NCBI GenBank assembly: GCA_030549495.1
Contig: JAUIRK010000897.1
Span: 207,001 to 271,000 of the forward strand
Reading direction: 5' to 3'
Source: Nectonema munidae
Lineage: Eukaryota; Nematomorpha; Nectonematoida; Nectonematidae
DNA: 64,000 bases
Shown here: positions 23,554-34,330 of the stretch, piece after piece
Layout of the letters: each line of letters begins with the position of its first letter
Numbering within the stretch: position 1 is the stretch's first letter
Notes under the pieces: generated by a model
What the model was told of the DNA's origin: nothing
What the model saw: only the letters and a program-made list of their open reading frames with translations
The model's database searches: none
Made by a program: the position numbers and the translations under genes

Positions 23554-25166
23554 TTGATTGATTACTTATGTTATGAATCACGTGTCGATCGATATTCAAA
23601 AAACCTCTCAAAACTAGTCTTGTCAGCTCACTTATGGGAGATGTCAAAAGAAAGCCATGATGCCCGCTCCATCGCCGAGAGACTTAGTTTCCAAAGTCGT
23701 CGTTGTGGTCGAACACAGATCCTCAACATTATCAAGCGCAACGCTAAGTGGTTAGAAGAATTTGAAAGTAACATGATCCTCGATCGGAAAAGGAAAATAA
23801 GAAAGACCGCCAACGATGAACTAAACATCGTACTCTACAAGTGGTTTAAGGACACAATAGCACGTGTGCTGCCAGTTAGTGGAGCGCTTTTGCAAGAGAG
23901 GCTCAAGCACTCGCAGCTGAACTTGACCTGAAGAACTTCAAAGCTTCCAACCGTTAGAGGCATTTCGGCGACGGCACGTGTTTGTCAAGATGAATGGAGA
24001 GAGTGGTGAAGTGGACAATGCTGTTACCACTGAGTGGATATCAAAATTACCAGAATTTTGCGCAAGCTACGAACTCTGCAATATTTACAACACGGATGAG
24101 ATGGGTCTCTTCTTTAAAGCGTCAGTTGACTCACGCTTCATCTGAAAGATCCGATTGCTCGGGAGGAAAAAGGTCAAAATAGCGCATCACTGTCATGTTA
24201 TGCGCAAATGCCGCTGGAGACAAAAACAGTTAATGGTTATTGGCAAGTCAATCAGGCCGCGTTGCTTTGGACGAATCAATAGACAAAAACAGTTAATGGT
24301 TATTGGCAAGTCAATCAGGCCGCGTTGCTTTGGACGAATCAATAGGAATGACCTCTCAGTGGACTATCACGCCAACAAGCGGGCATGGATGACAAGTAAT
24401 CTCTTCGAAGTATACATGCGTAAGCTGGATGCTAAGATGGGTCGACAAAAAAGAAACATTCTCATGATCCTGGACAATGCTCCGTGCCATCCTCAACTTT
24501 ATCTGAAGAACATTAAGCTACTCTTTCTGCCTCCCAACACCACTTCCGTCACTCAGCCCCATAGACCAGAGCATCATTCAAGCGACCAAACTGAAGTTTA
24601 GGAAACGTCAGCTGAAGCATATTATTAGCCAGATGGAGCAAGATCCTGCCATGACCCCACCAGATCTCATGAAGAAGTCCGACGTCTTGCAAGCCATTTA
24701 CAGGATTAGTAGATCATGGTCAGAAGTAGATTCTAACACTAACCAGAAATGTGGCATCGGACCTAAGGACTCTAAGACAGAACATGCTAAAGAAAATGCT
24801 GATGAGCTCGAAACTGTCTGCAGAGAGCGTCTTCAAGTGTCATTTCAAGAACTTGTTGAGGTTGATGCGTGTCTGGCCACGACGAACACTGAGCCAATTT
24901 TGACCTTGGAGGACTATCGTCAACGAATCGTTAGCCAAGATATAGTCAAAGACAGCGACGATGAAGTTGAGGAGTCTCACCCACCTGCGAAATCATCTAT
25001 CTGTAATTTTTCAGAGGCCAGCAAATGCATAACAGATCTTCGCACTTTTGCTATTAGCAAAGGGTATGGAGATATCTTGCGCAGATGTGAAGACTTGGAG
25101 GATGCCATCCTGAATGAGCAGCAGAATCAGAGTCAGAGGAGCAAGCAAAGCAGAAGACAATATTAG
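23554..25166 (+). pseudogene. Tigger (pogo, Tc1/mariner superfamily) transposase, broken
   Basis: The N-terminal CENP-B-type helix-turn-helix region is in 23554-23931 (RSIAERLSFQSRRCGRTQIL; YKWFKDTIARVLPVSGALLQ). NTDEMGLFFKAS (near 24090) holds the first catalytic Asp. Then LMVIGKSIRPRCFGRI, YHANKRAWMTSNLFEVYMRK, and MILDNAPCHPQLYLKNIKL with the second Asp. LPPNTTSVTQP should lead to M/IDQ with the third Asp, but a frameshift near 24557 intervenes. The C-terminal part (24633-25166) is open for 177 codons and acidic. A 63-bp exact in-frame tandem duplication lies at 24218-24343. I count about three to four breaks. Terminal repeats were not identified. Confidence 0.85.
24218..24343 (+). repeat. 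63-bp exact tandem duplication inside Tigger
   Basis: Two copies, 24218-24280 and 24281-24343, are identical. 63 bp is 21 codons, so the frame is kept and the block KQLMVIGKSIRPRCF appears twice. Confidence 0.9.
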
Positions 25167-25462
25167 ATTTTTTCAAGAAGACATGAAATTCAAATCAAAT
25201 TGTTTTTATAAATTTTGTTAAAAATAAAATTGTAATTAAATTCGAATAAATTGTTATTTGTAATAAATTGTTTAAATAATCAATCTCCACAATTTATGAT
25301 TTTTTTCTGGCTATGGTTTGCTATAACAAACACTAACGTTTAAAAGTTAATTCAGTATGTACGGAAATTTAAATTGGTGGCCAAACGACGCATAGCGTCT
25401 ACCTGTCTATAGCGGTCGCTTTTTTCTTTCCCTTGAGTGGTGACCATAGATAGATTCGACTC

Positions 25463-25690
25463 ATGATCATCGTCATCATCTTCTTCCACCTCTTAATCAT
25501 GATTATCATCATCATCAACCACATCATTATCATCATCATATTATCATCATCACCCCATCATCATCACAACATCATCATCATGACATCATCGTTATTAGGA
25601 ATAAAAAGGCAAATTAACATCATACCATCTTGCAGCAAAAAGACACATCATATCAACGACATGTTTCTCTCATCATACTGCATACTACCT
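25463..25690. repeat. ATC microsatellite with adjoining dispersed repeat
   Basis: 25463-25585 is mostly ATC/ATT trinucleotide runs. About 100 bp after it (25600-25690, containing ACCATCTTGCAGCAAAAAG) recur inverted at 34605-34700, also beside an ATC run. ORFs in the run are not genes. Confidence 0.7.
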
Positions 25691-25699
25691 CTAGAGTTT

Positions 25700-26400
25700 C
25701 TAGGATAAAAAGCTTCTGATTTAATGATGTATAAATGACGAAGTTGACGTTTGAACAAACCAAGTGCATTATTATGTTGAGAAATAATAACCTCAAGTAC
25801 TAACACGTGTTTACGCATATGTGTCATGTAGTATTCTAGTCTCATTATATTAAGAAGTTACCGTAACCCGTCTTATATACGATACTTGTCTTTGAATATT
25901 TAATCTTTATTACGAATATACAATGTAGTATATTATAATAAACTTCGTTTCAAGGTTAATTAATACAGCATTGTCTTAAAAAATTAGTGAAACGTGTTTA
26001 GTGACCGAGTATCATAACTATATTAAACTGGCATATACCTATACAGGTAGCTCAATGATACATATTATTTAATATAGATAACAGCATTAAACATTATATT
26101 TTGATTATTTTTTCGAAAATTTATATGTTACATTTATCATTTGCTTTTAAGTTATTGTATCGGTAAATGTAGAATGTATCAAATATCATAAAAATTGAAA
26201 TAAAATACTTTACTATAAGGCTTTATGAAGACTTTTATATCATATTTTAAAAAAGTTAAAATAGAATCTATATTACAGATTTAAAATTACTTTAAATCAG
26301 TAATTAATATTTAAAAGTAAATTAAGCAAAATTAAAAAAATTAAATAAAATTTTTATAAAATTTTTTAAGGTGACACACATTTTTTGAAAATTGAGAGAT
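25700..26400. other. AT-rich spacer, no gene seen
   Basis: No exon or element end was recognised. Confidence 0.45.
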
Positions 26401-26419
26401 TTTATTGAAAATATAAAAT

Positions 26420-27990
26420 ATTTGCAATAGAAAAAAGAGTATTTTCATTTAAAACGCCAAAATCTATATTTATTCCATTATCCTGATTTGTAAAATTTTT
26501 GCCATCAAGTTTTTTAGGATTCGAAACGAAATAGCTAATCCTTGAAAGAAACATAAGTATTTTCGTTTTCTTCATATGCATTCAAGAGGTTTTGATCATA
26601 TTTTCTTTTTCTATCATATGTCCTCCAATTTTGGAATAAGAAGTGCTTATTTGTTCAATTTCACCCATATCCTTATTTATCTTTTTTTCTTCTATATAAA
26701 AAAATCTATGATTTCCCATAGCGTTGGACTACCATTGGAAAAGTGAGCTCAAAGCCTTTGAAAACAAATCCAGTTAAAGATAATATAAGATATAAATAGT
26801 TACTTACGAATTATGAAATCCTTCGCAGTGATTATTGGTTCTTACTTTCCGATTATTTACATTCCAAATATCAATAGGAAATTTTACAAACCATGTGGAA
26901 TAAAAATAGGAATCAAGCTTAAATTCCTTGAGCATTTCCTTAAATTTGTTGAAAGTCGTCAGAATCTAAAAGAAATTATTTTTTTTATTACAATAAACAA
27001 GTTGACAAAAGATACCTTAGATATTTAGGCAAGCAATGGCTACAAGCATTTTAATACTTTTGCAAAACTTTTCGTTTTTAGCGTAGCATGGTCCAAAGCC
27101 CAAACTTATCAGTTTTCTATAAACTGCCTGGCAAAAGTGAAAATAGCAAACTAAAAACTTTGCTAATGGAAAAACCTGAATAAAACCATTTGATTTAAAA
27201 TAAACATTATTAAAATGAAGTTAAAAGATGAATTACCTTGTAAGTAGCATTTATAATAGCCTGTTCAAAATCTCCAGTTATGAATTCGATTTTTTCAAAA
27301 TTTATATGCTCTTTTAAGTGCTCAAGGATTTTTCTAAAATACTATAGCGTTCAGTTTGATGTAATAGAAGGAAAAAATTTACATGTATGTTTCTTCTTTT
27401 TGAGAAGCCAATAAACAATACATTATCGGAATTTGAACATTGTTGTAGAATACATGTACAGTAAATATTTGTCAGAAGTGCTTTGGTGCTAACTTAAAAG
27501 TTCCATCTAAAAATATACCATCTATTATTCCAACACTTTTCACGTGACTTAAAACTTCACCGTAGAAAATCATGATTCTTTCGTTTGAAATAACTTTGTC
27601 GTACTGTAAAAATATTTTATCATTGCAGTGGGAGAAAAACGTTGGCACTTCATAAAACATAGTTTCGGAATTAGGCATTCTTTTTCTATTGTATCTAATC
27701 TTTCTCAAAATACTTTGTTTATTTATTCCCCATCGGTTTTGTTGTTCCTACATAGTAATGCATTCTCTGTGAAAATTGTTCATATGTAAGTAATGGTATT
27801 TATATAAAAGAAACAAAAATACCTCAAAATTTTATTTGTTGATTTAGAACTATTCTTTGCTTCATCTTTCATTTTATTGTTGAAAAATAATATATCTTCT
27901 TTCTCTTCATGATTATGAGCAACTTTCTTTTTTATTTCTTTATTTATTTTTTTGAATATAATTTACCTTTATTATAAATGAAAAATTATT
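26420..27990 (-). pseudogene. MULE transposase with introns, decayed
   Basis: On the minus strand, VAHNHEEKEDILFFNNK (about 27920-27870) is the linker after the N-terminal zinc domain and ends at donor GAG|GTATTT. After an intron, RKIRYNRKRMPNSETMFYEV and GIIDGIFLDGTFKLAPKHF hold the first catalytic Asp (27708-27472). FITGDFEQAIINATYK has the second Asp, then a 61-bp intron (27236-27176), then VFPLAKFLVCYFHFCQAVYR. Later come KFPIDIWNV, RTNNHCEGFHN, a 52-bp intron (26807-26756) and SNGSPTLWEIIDFF. The order and blocks are those of Mutator-like (MULE) transposases. Stops and frameshifts occur near 27470, 27060 and in the last exon. Intron positions match those of the MULE at 30950-33782. Terminal repeats were not found. 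Confidence 0.75.
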
Positions 27991-28174
27991 TGAAACTGCA
28001 AGTATTTAAAACTAAAAAGTTAATTTAAAAATAATTAAATAAAAATACCAGGACACTTTTTAAAGAATGTTTGGAACATTGGTAAACCTCGGTAGATTTT
28101 GTCTTCTGTATAAAGTGTAGTTATATATTATATTTATATTTTTAGCTCACTTATGTTATATATACAGTAGGCAA

Positions 28175-30730
28175 CAGGGACGTGCAGAGGAGGGGGGGGG
28201 GGGTGCTTGGGGTGCTCAAGCACTTGCCTTTTTTTCTCCTGTTTTAAAATTTCAGTTCTTAACCCGCAAAAAGTTTCTCTTTAATGTTCTATGTAAACAG
28301 AAGAAAAAAAATTGATTCAGAGGTAGCTCAAAACGTTTGATAATTTAATCTCAAGCATTGTGCTTAAAAAATTTGAATATTAAAATAAGTAAATCATAAA
28401 ACTTTAAAATGCTTAAAATTCAGTTTTGATAATGTTTATTTAAAATTTTTCTTTAGATTTTTCTTGATTTAAAACAATTGAAGACTTTTTGCTATTTGAA
28501 TGAGTTTGTCTATGGCTTTCAACAAGTTGTAGAAGAAACTGTAGTTGTTCTTCAGACTTGGTAAGATAATAACCAGCGTACTCTTGGATTAAAGCAACTC
28601 CTCTTTCTGCATGATCATTCACCACTTTTATGGACTGTATAGTTTTCAAAGAATTTTGATAATCTTGATGCTCATTCCAATATTCAGAATCAAAGTCAAA
28701 AAAAGAAGTCGAGATATTCATATGCTTGAACAAATCAAAAGATTTTTGCGAAACAAAGTCTTCTAGCCTTTTTTCATGAAAAGAATTTAAATCTATTTTT
28801 ATTCTTTTATCTTTTAAACGCTTTCCTTTTCCCTCATTGTCAATTTTATCTTTTTCTTTGTCACAAAGTCATCATTTACGTCGAATAAATCCAAAGAACA
28901 AAGAGAATCAGAAAGATACCATAAATGTCGAGAAAACTTTTTTGATGCATTTTCTGAAATTGTTGGATTAATACTTTTATATTCGATTAACTTGTTAAGC
29001 AACTTAAAATCATTAAAAGAAGCATTGGCAGCTTGAGGTGCAGTGAACCAAGCTTTTATATAAACTCGCACAACAAAAATACAAATTTGGCATAAAGCAG
29101 TTTCTTGGGAACAAGTGAGTTTGGATTGTTTACGGAACATCCAGACTTTGATGGAATATATAATTTTCGACATCCAACGAGCATGATGCATTGCTCCTGG
29201 TTTTTTAAACCATGTTTTATTGCTATTATCTCCTAAAAACAAAATGATCAAATCTAGAAATTCTTTATAATCATCTCGCAGATGGTATTTTTAGGAACAA
29301 TTTTGCGAAGTTAATTACATCATTTTGCATGTCTTGAATAAATGGTTTAACCAACGAATTTTGAATTCCAGTTTCAAAATTATTTTTGTCAATATTTTTC
29401 CAAAACTCTTGAAAATGCTCGAAAAATTGAACTCTACTAGAGGATATCGAACCAAAGCAAGACTTGAAAACGGCACCTATGATAAGCTCCATTATATGAT
29501 GTCTACATGGAAACCACAATAATTCTTTATCAAACATTTTTTCAACTAAAGTACAAGCACCATTGTGAGATCCAGTGTTACTACTTGTATCAAAACACAT
29601 AGCTTTAATATTACTTTTAAGATTCCAGTCTTTGATAGCTTCAAATATAGCATTAGCTTGATTTTTTCCTGTTGAAGACACTATTTTGGTAACAGAAAGT
29701 AGTTTTGAAATATTTTCACAAGAAACAATCACAGGAATTCTATCATGTTTATCTTTGCCTGAAAGTTCAGTTAAAATTTTGCTATCACAATGCACTACTA
29801 ATGTAACTTGTGGAGAAAAGCTAGTCTTTAACTTCTTGAAACCAGATGTTCTATAAGAAATTCTTTTTCTTCTTATTGACGATCGATTGATTGCCACTTT
29901 CTCAAGATTTTCCCCACAACCCACAAATGCTTCCGCGAGTAAAATGGTTGCTTTTCTGTCCAATATTTTTACTCTACCTAAAGCCAATGCCAAATTTGAT
30001 GTGATTGCGCTTTTCCTTCCTCTTTTTTGTTTTGTTTTGGGAGAACAAGTTTCAATTTCTCTTTCAAAACTTTTTTCACGATTGTCATCACTTTCACCTG
30101 ACGAAAATATATCGTCATTGTCAGAAAAACATTTTATACTACATACTTTGAGTTCTTTTTTCATTTTATCTTTTCTATTTTCAAATTTTTTAAGATTTTC
30201 TAATTTTTTCTTTTCTTTAATATATAATTTACAATCAATACCCATCATTGAGCCTTTTCTCCCTTTTTGCTTCTGAAGTTTTAAAAATTTTTATCTTCAA
30301 TCTTTATTAAATTCATTGCATTTGAATGACGCAGATCAAAAAGATCTTCAAAAACGAGTATCTTTTTCATTGTTTTGCTGTGTTAAAGTATTTCTGTTTC
30401 TGTTTTTCTTAAGAAGCTTCCACTTTTTAAAAAGGTTTTCTAATTTTGTTTGAGAATTTTGAAAGTCTTTTGTCGGAATATGTGCTTTCTGCCAAAATAC
30501 TGCAATTTCTTTTATACTTAGTGAAGATGACTCGCTGATAGTTTTTTTGCAATCAAGGTGATGGTATAAAAACAACCCAAGAAGTTTATATGATTTTTTC
30601 TTGTAAATTTCTTTGTTCAGTAGACTCTATGATGATTACTATATTTCAGCCGTTTTCTTTACTTGAGCACCTTGCCTTAAAGTCTCTATACTTGAGCACC
30701 TGCCCTTAAATAATTCTCTGCACGTCCCTG
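28175..30730 (-). mobile_element. hAT-type transposon with perfect 8-bp target duplication
   Basis: The ends are CAGGGACGTGCAGAGGA and, inverted, CAGGGACGTGCAGAGAA. The exact duplication GTAGGCAA flanks it (28167-28174 and 30731-30738). G and C runs follow the left end. CTTGAGCACC/GGTGCTCAAG-type repeats lie inside both ends. The 2,556-bp interior is filled by one transposase gene on the minus strand. It sits between two MULE copies. Confidence 0.9.
28440..30575 (-). pseudogene. divergent hAT-like transposase (DTS-NTG type), lightly broken
   Basis: Open stretches of 75, 325, 145 and 97 codons follow each other on the minus strand. In order: LSIKEIAVFWQKAHIPTKDF; FEDLFDLRHSNAMNLIKIED; GRKGSMMGID; a Lys/Glu/Asp-rich stretch; ILDRKATILLAEAF; CFDTSSNTGSHNGAC with the presumed first catalytic Asp; LLWFPCRHHIMELIIG (C..H block); AMHHARWMSKIIYSIKVWM (RW block); and VVNDHAERGVALIQEY near the end. 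These correspond to the D..TN, C..H, RW and ER blocks of hAT proteins, but the sequence is far from the common hAT groups. I count frameshifts near 30350, 30290, 29270 and 28840, and no in-frame stop within the long blocks. The protein at 2-1465 is a relative. I know similar proteins only as unnamed repeat families in arthropods and Hydra, from memory. Confidence 0.75.
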
Positions 30731-31684
30731 GTAGGCAAGTATAATTAGGTATGAGTGACTTTCTATCATAACAGAATCAAACGAGTTGCAATAGATCAAA
30801 AACCAATGCAACTTTCTTAATGAACTGAGAATCTCAGTTTTGGAGATCTTTTTTTAAAGATTGCGTTGCTTTTTGGCTTTCGTTTTAAGGTTTTTTCAGC
30901 CATTTTCACCGCAATGTAACTTATTTGATATTTCTTAGATATTGCTTGATGATGTTGAATATCAATAAGATATTCGTCGATGGAAACTTTTAAAAAGTCT
31001 CCACCAATTATTTACTTCTTGTTACATTTTGTTTCATACTTGTCAGATTCTAATTTTATATTCTGTTACCAAATAAAAAAGAAAGATCTTACGAGTATAT
31101 TGATTTTCATTATTTTTACAAAATATTCGAAAACATTTATATAAATTTTCATTTTCAAGAATAATCTTCACTTGAAGGAATTAAGAGTAAGTTGAAAAAT
31201 ACATATCTTGAGACTTTGAAATTGCCATCATAAATGCGGTTAAGAAAGTAAAGTTCACACAAAATTCATCTTATAATTTTTTGAACCTTTTTTGTTCTAT
31301 AGGTATATCCAAATAGCGAATTTAGAGGATGTTATTTCCACTACACTTCTGCAATTTATAAAACTTTAGTTAACCTAGGTTACAAAGTGAAATATTCTAA
31401 AAATTTAACTTTCCGTACACCAATAAGATTACTACTTTCTTTAGCTTTTCTTCCGTTGAATTTTTGGTAAAAAATTAACCTCTGTGTTATTTTTGTTTCA
31501 TTTCAATACAATTTTTCTTCAGGTTGAAAAAGAAAAATAAAAATTGAAAATCTTGACAATGAATACTCTTTTAATGCATGATTTTATAACTATTTTGAAA
31601 AAATTAAGCTGTAATGTTTCGAACCAAAGATTTGGAATGTGTATAATAAGAAGATTAGAAAAAAACCACTGTGAAGGTTGGCAT

Positions 31685-32287
31685 GGGGCCGGGTCAAAAC
31701 GCCTGAAACCAAAACGCCCGAAAACCAAAACGCCCGAAAATAATAATTCAGGCGTTACTATTTTTTGAAGTTTATTCTATTTGAACAGTTTTCAAAACGG
31801 TCGATTTGACACGAAATGATACTGATGACTTGAAAGATAAAAGTGATCATACAAAAATACATTATTTCTTTGGTTTGAAAAGCAATTAAACTACCAATTT
31901 AAACGAAAAATCAGTTTGAAACCAGAAAAGTTGTGACTAATTTGAACAGGAAAACAAGAATATAAATAATTTCTGATTTTGGCTCAAAATTTCAGGACTA
32001 GTTCGATTCGATAAGATTGATAAATTAGGAATCTTTTATCTGTTTTTTAAGCATGTGAAACAACAAAGTGTTAAATCTAACATATTCTTAGAAAAATATA
32101 TAAGATAATAATTGGAAAAAAGCGTAGATACAAGAAAAAATCTTAAATTTTTAAATATTTTTTGTAGATTCAACTTTCAGACGTTCTTGTATCGGGTGTT
32201 TTGGTATCGAGCGTTTTGGTTTCGGACGTTGGTTTTCAGGCGTTTTGGTTCCGGTCGTTTTGTTTTCGGACGTTTTGACTCGAATTC
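31685..32287. mobile_element. foldback element A, 9-bp target duplication
   Basis: Both ends are tandem runs of about 16-bp units (CGCCCGAAAACCAAAA type on the left, its inverse on the right), with the outer part reading GTCAAAACG inward. The exact 9-bp duplication GGTTGGCAT flanks it (31676-31684 and 32288-32296). It lies in a MULE exon; setting it aside restores EGWHN coding. The 400-bp middle shows no gene. End structure and duplication length fit foldback/MULE-type elements. Confidence 0.8.
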
Positions 32288-32861
32288 GGTTGGCATAATG
32301 GGTATTTTTATTTGTGTCTAGTCAAAACGGCCCAAACCGAAACGGCCCAATACCAATACGGCCCAATACCAATACGGCCCAAAACCAAAACAGCCTGAAC
32401 CAAAATTTGCTAACCAAAACGTCCCAAAACAAAAAAAGCCTAAACTTTCTTTGTATCCAAATAAAAGTAATCAAACCCAAAATCAAAAACTTCAGAAAAC
32501 TTATCCATTCCTGAGTTTTTTCAAAACTTACTCAAAATTATATGTTCGAAGTTTTAAATTTGAAAATAATAAATACAATTTTTGAACCAATATCCATTTT
32601 ATAACTATTTTGAAAAAACTAGGCTGTAATGCTTCGAACCAAATTTTTGGAATGTGTATAATAGGAAGATTAGAACAAAAAATCTACTATATAGAAATAA
32701 AGTTTTCCAATAGTATTTTAGTGAAGTCATTTCTATAAAGAAACCCTAGGAAAAATTGAATATTATTTTCTCTACAAAAACTGGGACCAAATTCACTTTG
32801 AAATAAATAGTGATCATATCTCAAGAAACTTTGATTGTTGGTAAGTATTTAAACCGTTTAT

Positions 32862-32976
32862 AGTCAATTCGGCCTCGGGACAGTTGGACTTCAAGATAAT
32901 TCAGCTTCTATCTCATTATTTTTTCAGACCAAATTGTTTTGAGGCCGAATTTTTCTGAGGTCGAATTGACCTGTTC
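32862..32976. repeat. small inverted repeat pair inside foldback B
   Basis: GTCAATTCGGCCTC near 32862 recurs inverted as GAGGTCGAATTGAC near 32963, with GAGGCCGAATT just before it. It may be a separate mini-foldback nested in element B. No target duplication was seen. Confidence 0.5.
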
Positions 32977-33153
32977 CATTTCAACTTATTAATATTTTCA
33001 ATAAGTGTTGTGTGTAATAAAGTTACTTACTTTCAAATTTTCACTGACATTTTTTGTTTGTTTCCTTCATTAATTAAACTTTGATAAATCAGCAAAGTTC
33101 AAATGTGTAAAATAAAGCTTAGCTTCTCTTCTTTGTGTATTCCGACATAATAA

Positions 33154-33255
33154 ATGACTGATCTGGAAAATGGTCTATCCGAAATCTTTCAAGTCCCATT
33201 GTTTCCGGGTAAACGATGGCCAACTGTATTTGAAAATCAAAGTTTGTGTTCTTAG
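33154..33255 (+). CDS. short ORF within foldback B, possible captured exon
   Basis: ATG at 33154 opens 33 codons, MTDLENGLSEIFQVPLFPGK then RWPTVFENQSLCS, ending TAG. Residue use is balanced and unlike the AT-rich surroundings. A possible donor, CGG|GTAAAC, lies after FPG. It could be a captured host-exon fragment, as in Pack-MULEs, or chance. No family is recognised. Confidence 0.25.
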   Translation: MTDLENGLSEIFQVPLFPGKRWPTVFENQSLCS

Positions 33256-34157
33256 ATTGTAGTTCCAGCTTATTCTAGCCTTCAGGTTTCTGGCCGTATC
33301 GGTTTATGTTCTTATTGGCTTTGAGCCGTTATGGATTTTGGCCGTTTTGCTTTTTGGCTCTTTTAGTATGGGTCGTTTTGGTTTTGTTCCGTTTTGTTTT
33401 TTGGCCGTTTTGATTTGGGCCATTATGGTATTGAGCTGTTTCGGTTTTGGGCCGTTTTGGTTTGGGCCGTTTTGATTTTGGGGCGTTTCGGTTTTGGGCC
33501 GTTTTGACCAGGAACCTTTTTATTTATACATGATTAATTTTGTAAATTAAACATACAATTTTAAGACTTGGAAATTCATTACCTTCTTCAGAAAAACTAA
33601 ATATTCGGGAGCTTTTAGAATTTTTCCATAAAGAAGAAATGAAAATAAAAGTTGATCTAAGTCAAATGGAAAGTGGAAGAAATGTATCTGAATCCAAATG
33701 GAAAAGCGATGAACTTTTTTTAACAGAATTGAAAGAAAGCTACACCCAAAACAGAGATGTCCTTTCTTATTTGACTTATTGAAAAATTAAGTTTCTCAAT
33801 TTATATCTAAAGCCAAGTGTATGGAAATCATAGGCTATGAAAGTGAAGAAATAAACTAAAATTAAAAAAAAAAAGTAGTAAGTAAAATAGTGACACTATA
33901 TTTTATAGCACTACCAGCATTATTAGTTGAATTGAATGAATTATTTAATGAATTGAATGTTGAATTCGTAATAAATATATCTTTTATTTAATCGTTATGA
34001 TATAAATAATATCCTATATTTGTAAATAATCAATATTGCTGTAAGATGATATAGCATTTTTACATCAAGTTCATCCTTTTTTACTCAAGTTTCTCCTTTT
34101 TTAATTAAATCGTTCTTTTTTAACTTTAATTTTGTTTTTTACTATAACTTAATGTGA

Positions 34158-34330
34158 GCCTCAATGGTTGTTAGGGTGTACCTCTCAGCTTAACAGTTGA
34201 CGGCCAGGGGTTCGATCCCCAAGGCTCCCAACTCTAAAAACAAATTCACAAAAACTGTGATTAACCATCTTAAGCATAATGCGAACATATAGCCTTACAA
34301 CTGAAAGTTCTTGATATCTCAAACAAACCA
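34158..34330 (+). mobile_element. tRNA-derived SINE with 17-bp target duplication
   Basis: The head reads like a tRNA: a GAGCCT...AGGCTC acceptor-type stem (its first two bases overlap the duplication) followed by CCA at 34227-34229, an A-box-like TGGTTGTTAGGGTG, and a perfect B box GGTTCGATCC (34209-34218). A 100-bp body follows (34230-34330). The exact 17-bp duplication ACTATAACTTAATGTGA flanks the element (34141-34157 and 34331-34347). A second copy lies inverted at 57217-57385. Confidence 0.85.

Larger units (their letters stand above)
32314..33516. mobile_element. foldback element B, 9-bp target duplication, carries MULE sequence
   Basis: The left arm (32321-32450) is a run of CGGCCCAATACCAATA-type 16-bp units; the right arm (about 33300-33511) is the inverted equivalent, longer. 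Outer parts read GTCAAAACGG on both sides. The 9-bp duplication TTTTTATTT flanks it (32305-32313 and 33517-33525). It lies in a MULE intron. The interior at 32599-32685 closely matches MULE coding DNA at 31579-31665. It also contains a smaller inverted pair (32862-32976) and a short ORF (33154-33255). Confidence 0.8.
30950..33782 (+). pseudogene. MULE transposase with introns, split by two foldback elements
   Basis: INKIFVDGNFKKSPPI (about 30963-31010) holds the first catalytic Asp and DFEIAIINAVKK (31212-31247) the second. A 55-bp intron (31248-31302) precedes VYPNSEFRGCYFHYTSAIYK and RLLLSLAFLPLNF (31303-31466). After another intron the exon from 31523 reads YNYFEKIKL, an in-frame TAA, then CFEPKIWNVYNKKI and, after a one-base slip, NHCEGWHN. 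Foldback A (31685-32287) sits inside this exon. The next intron (GT at 32302, AG at 33564-33565) would be 52 bp but holds foldback B (32314-33516). The last exon, 33566-33782, reads LGNSLPSSEKLNIRELLEFF and ends LTY-TGA. The junction reads EGWHN-G-LGNS in phase. The N-terminal part before 30950 was not recognised; it may have been lost near the hAT at 28175-30730. Confidence 0.75.

Noticed and set aside
25463-25708. 81-aa Ile/His-rich ORF
   Set aside because: Translation of an ATC microsatellite; the same applies to 34605-34850.
29887-30276. 129-aa plus-strand ORF
   Set aside because: Antisense shadow of the hAT-like transposase, which has the conserved motifs on the minus strand.
32112-32514. 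Two 66-69-aa ORFs with repetitive Asn/Pro/Phe/Arg text
   Set aside because: They translate the 16-bp tandem units of the foldback arms.
34156-34229. Functional tRNA gene
   Set aside because: Although stem, B box and CCA are visible, the A-box region is irregular, a 100-bp body follows and a 17-bp target duplication flanks it, so it is a SINE.
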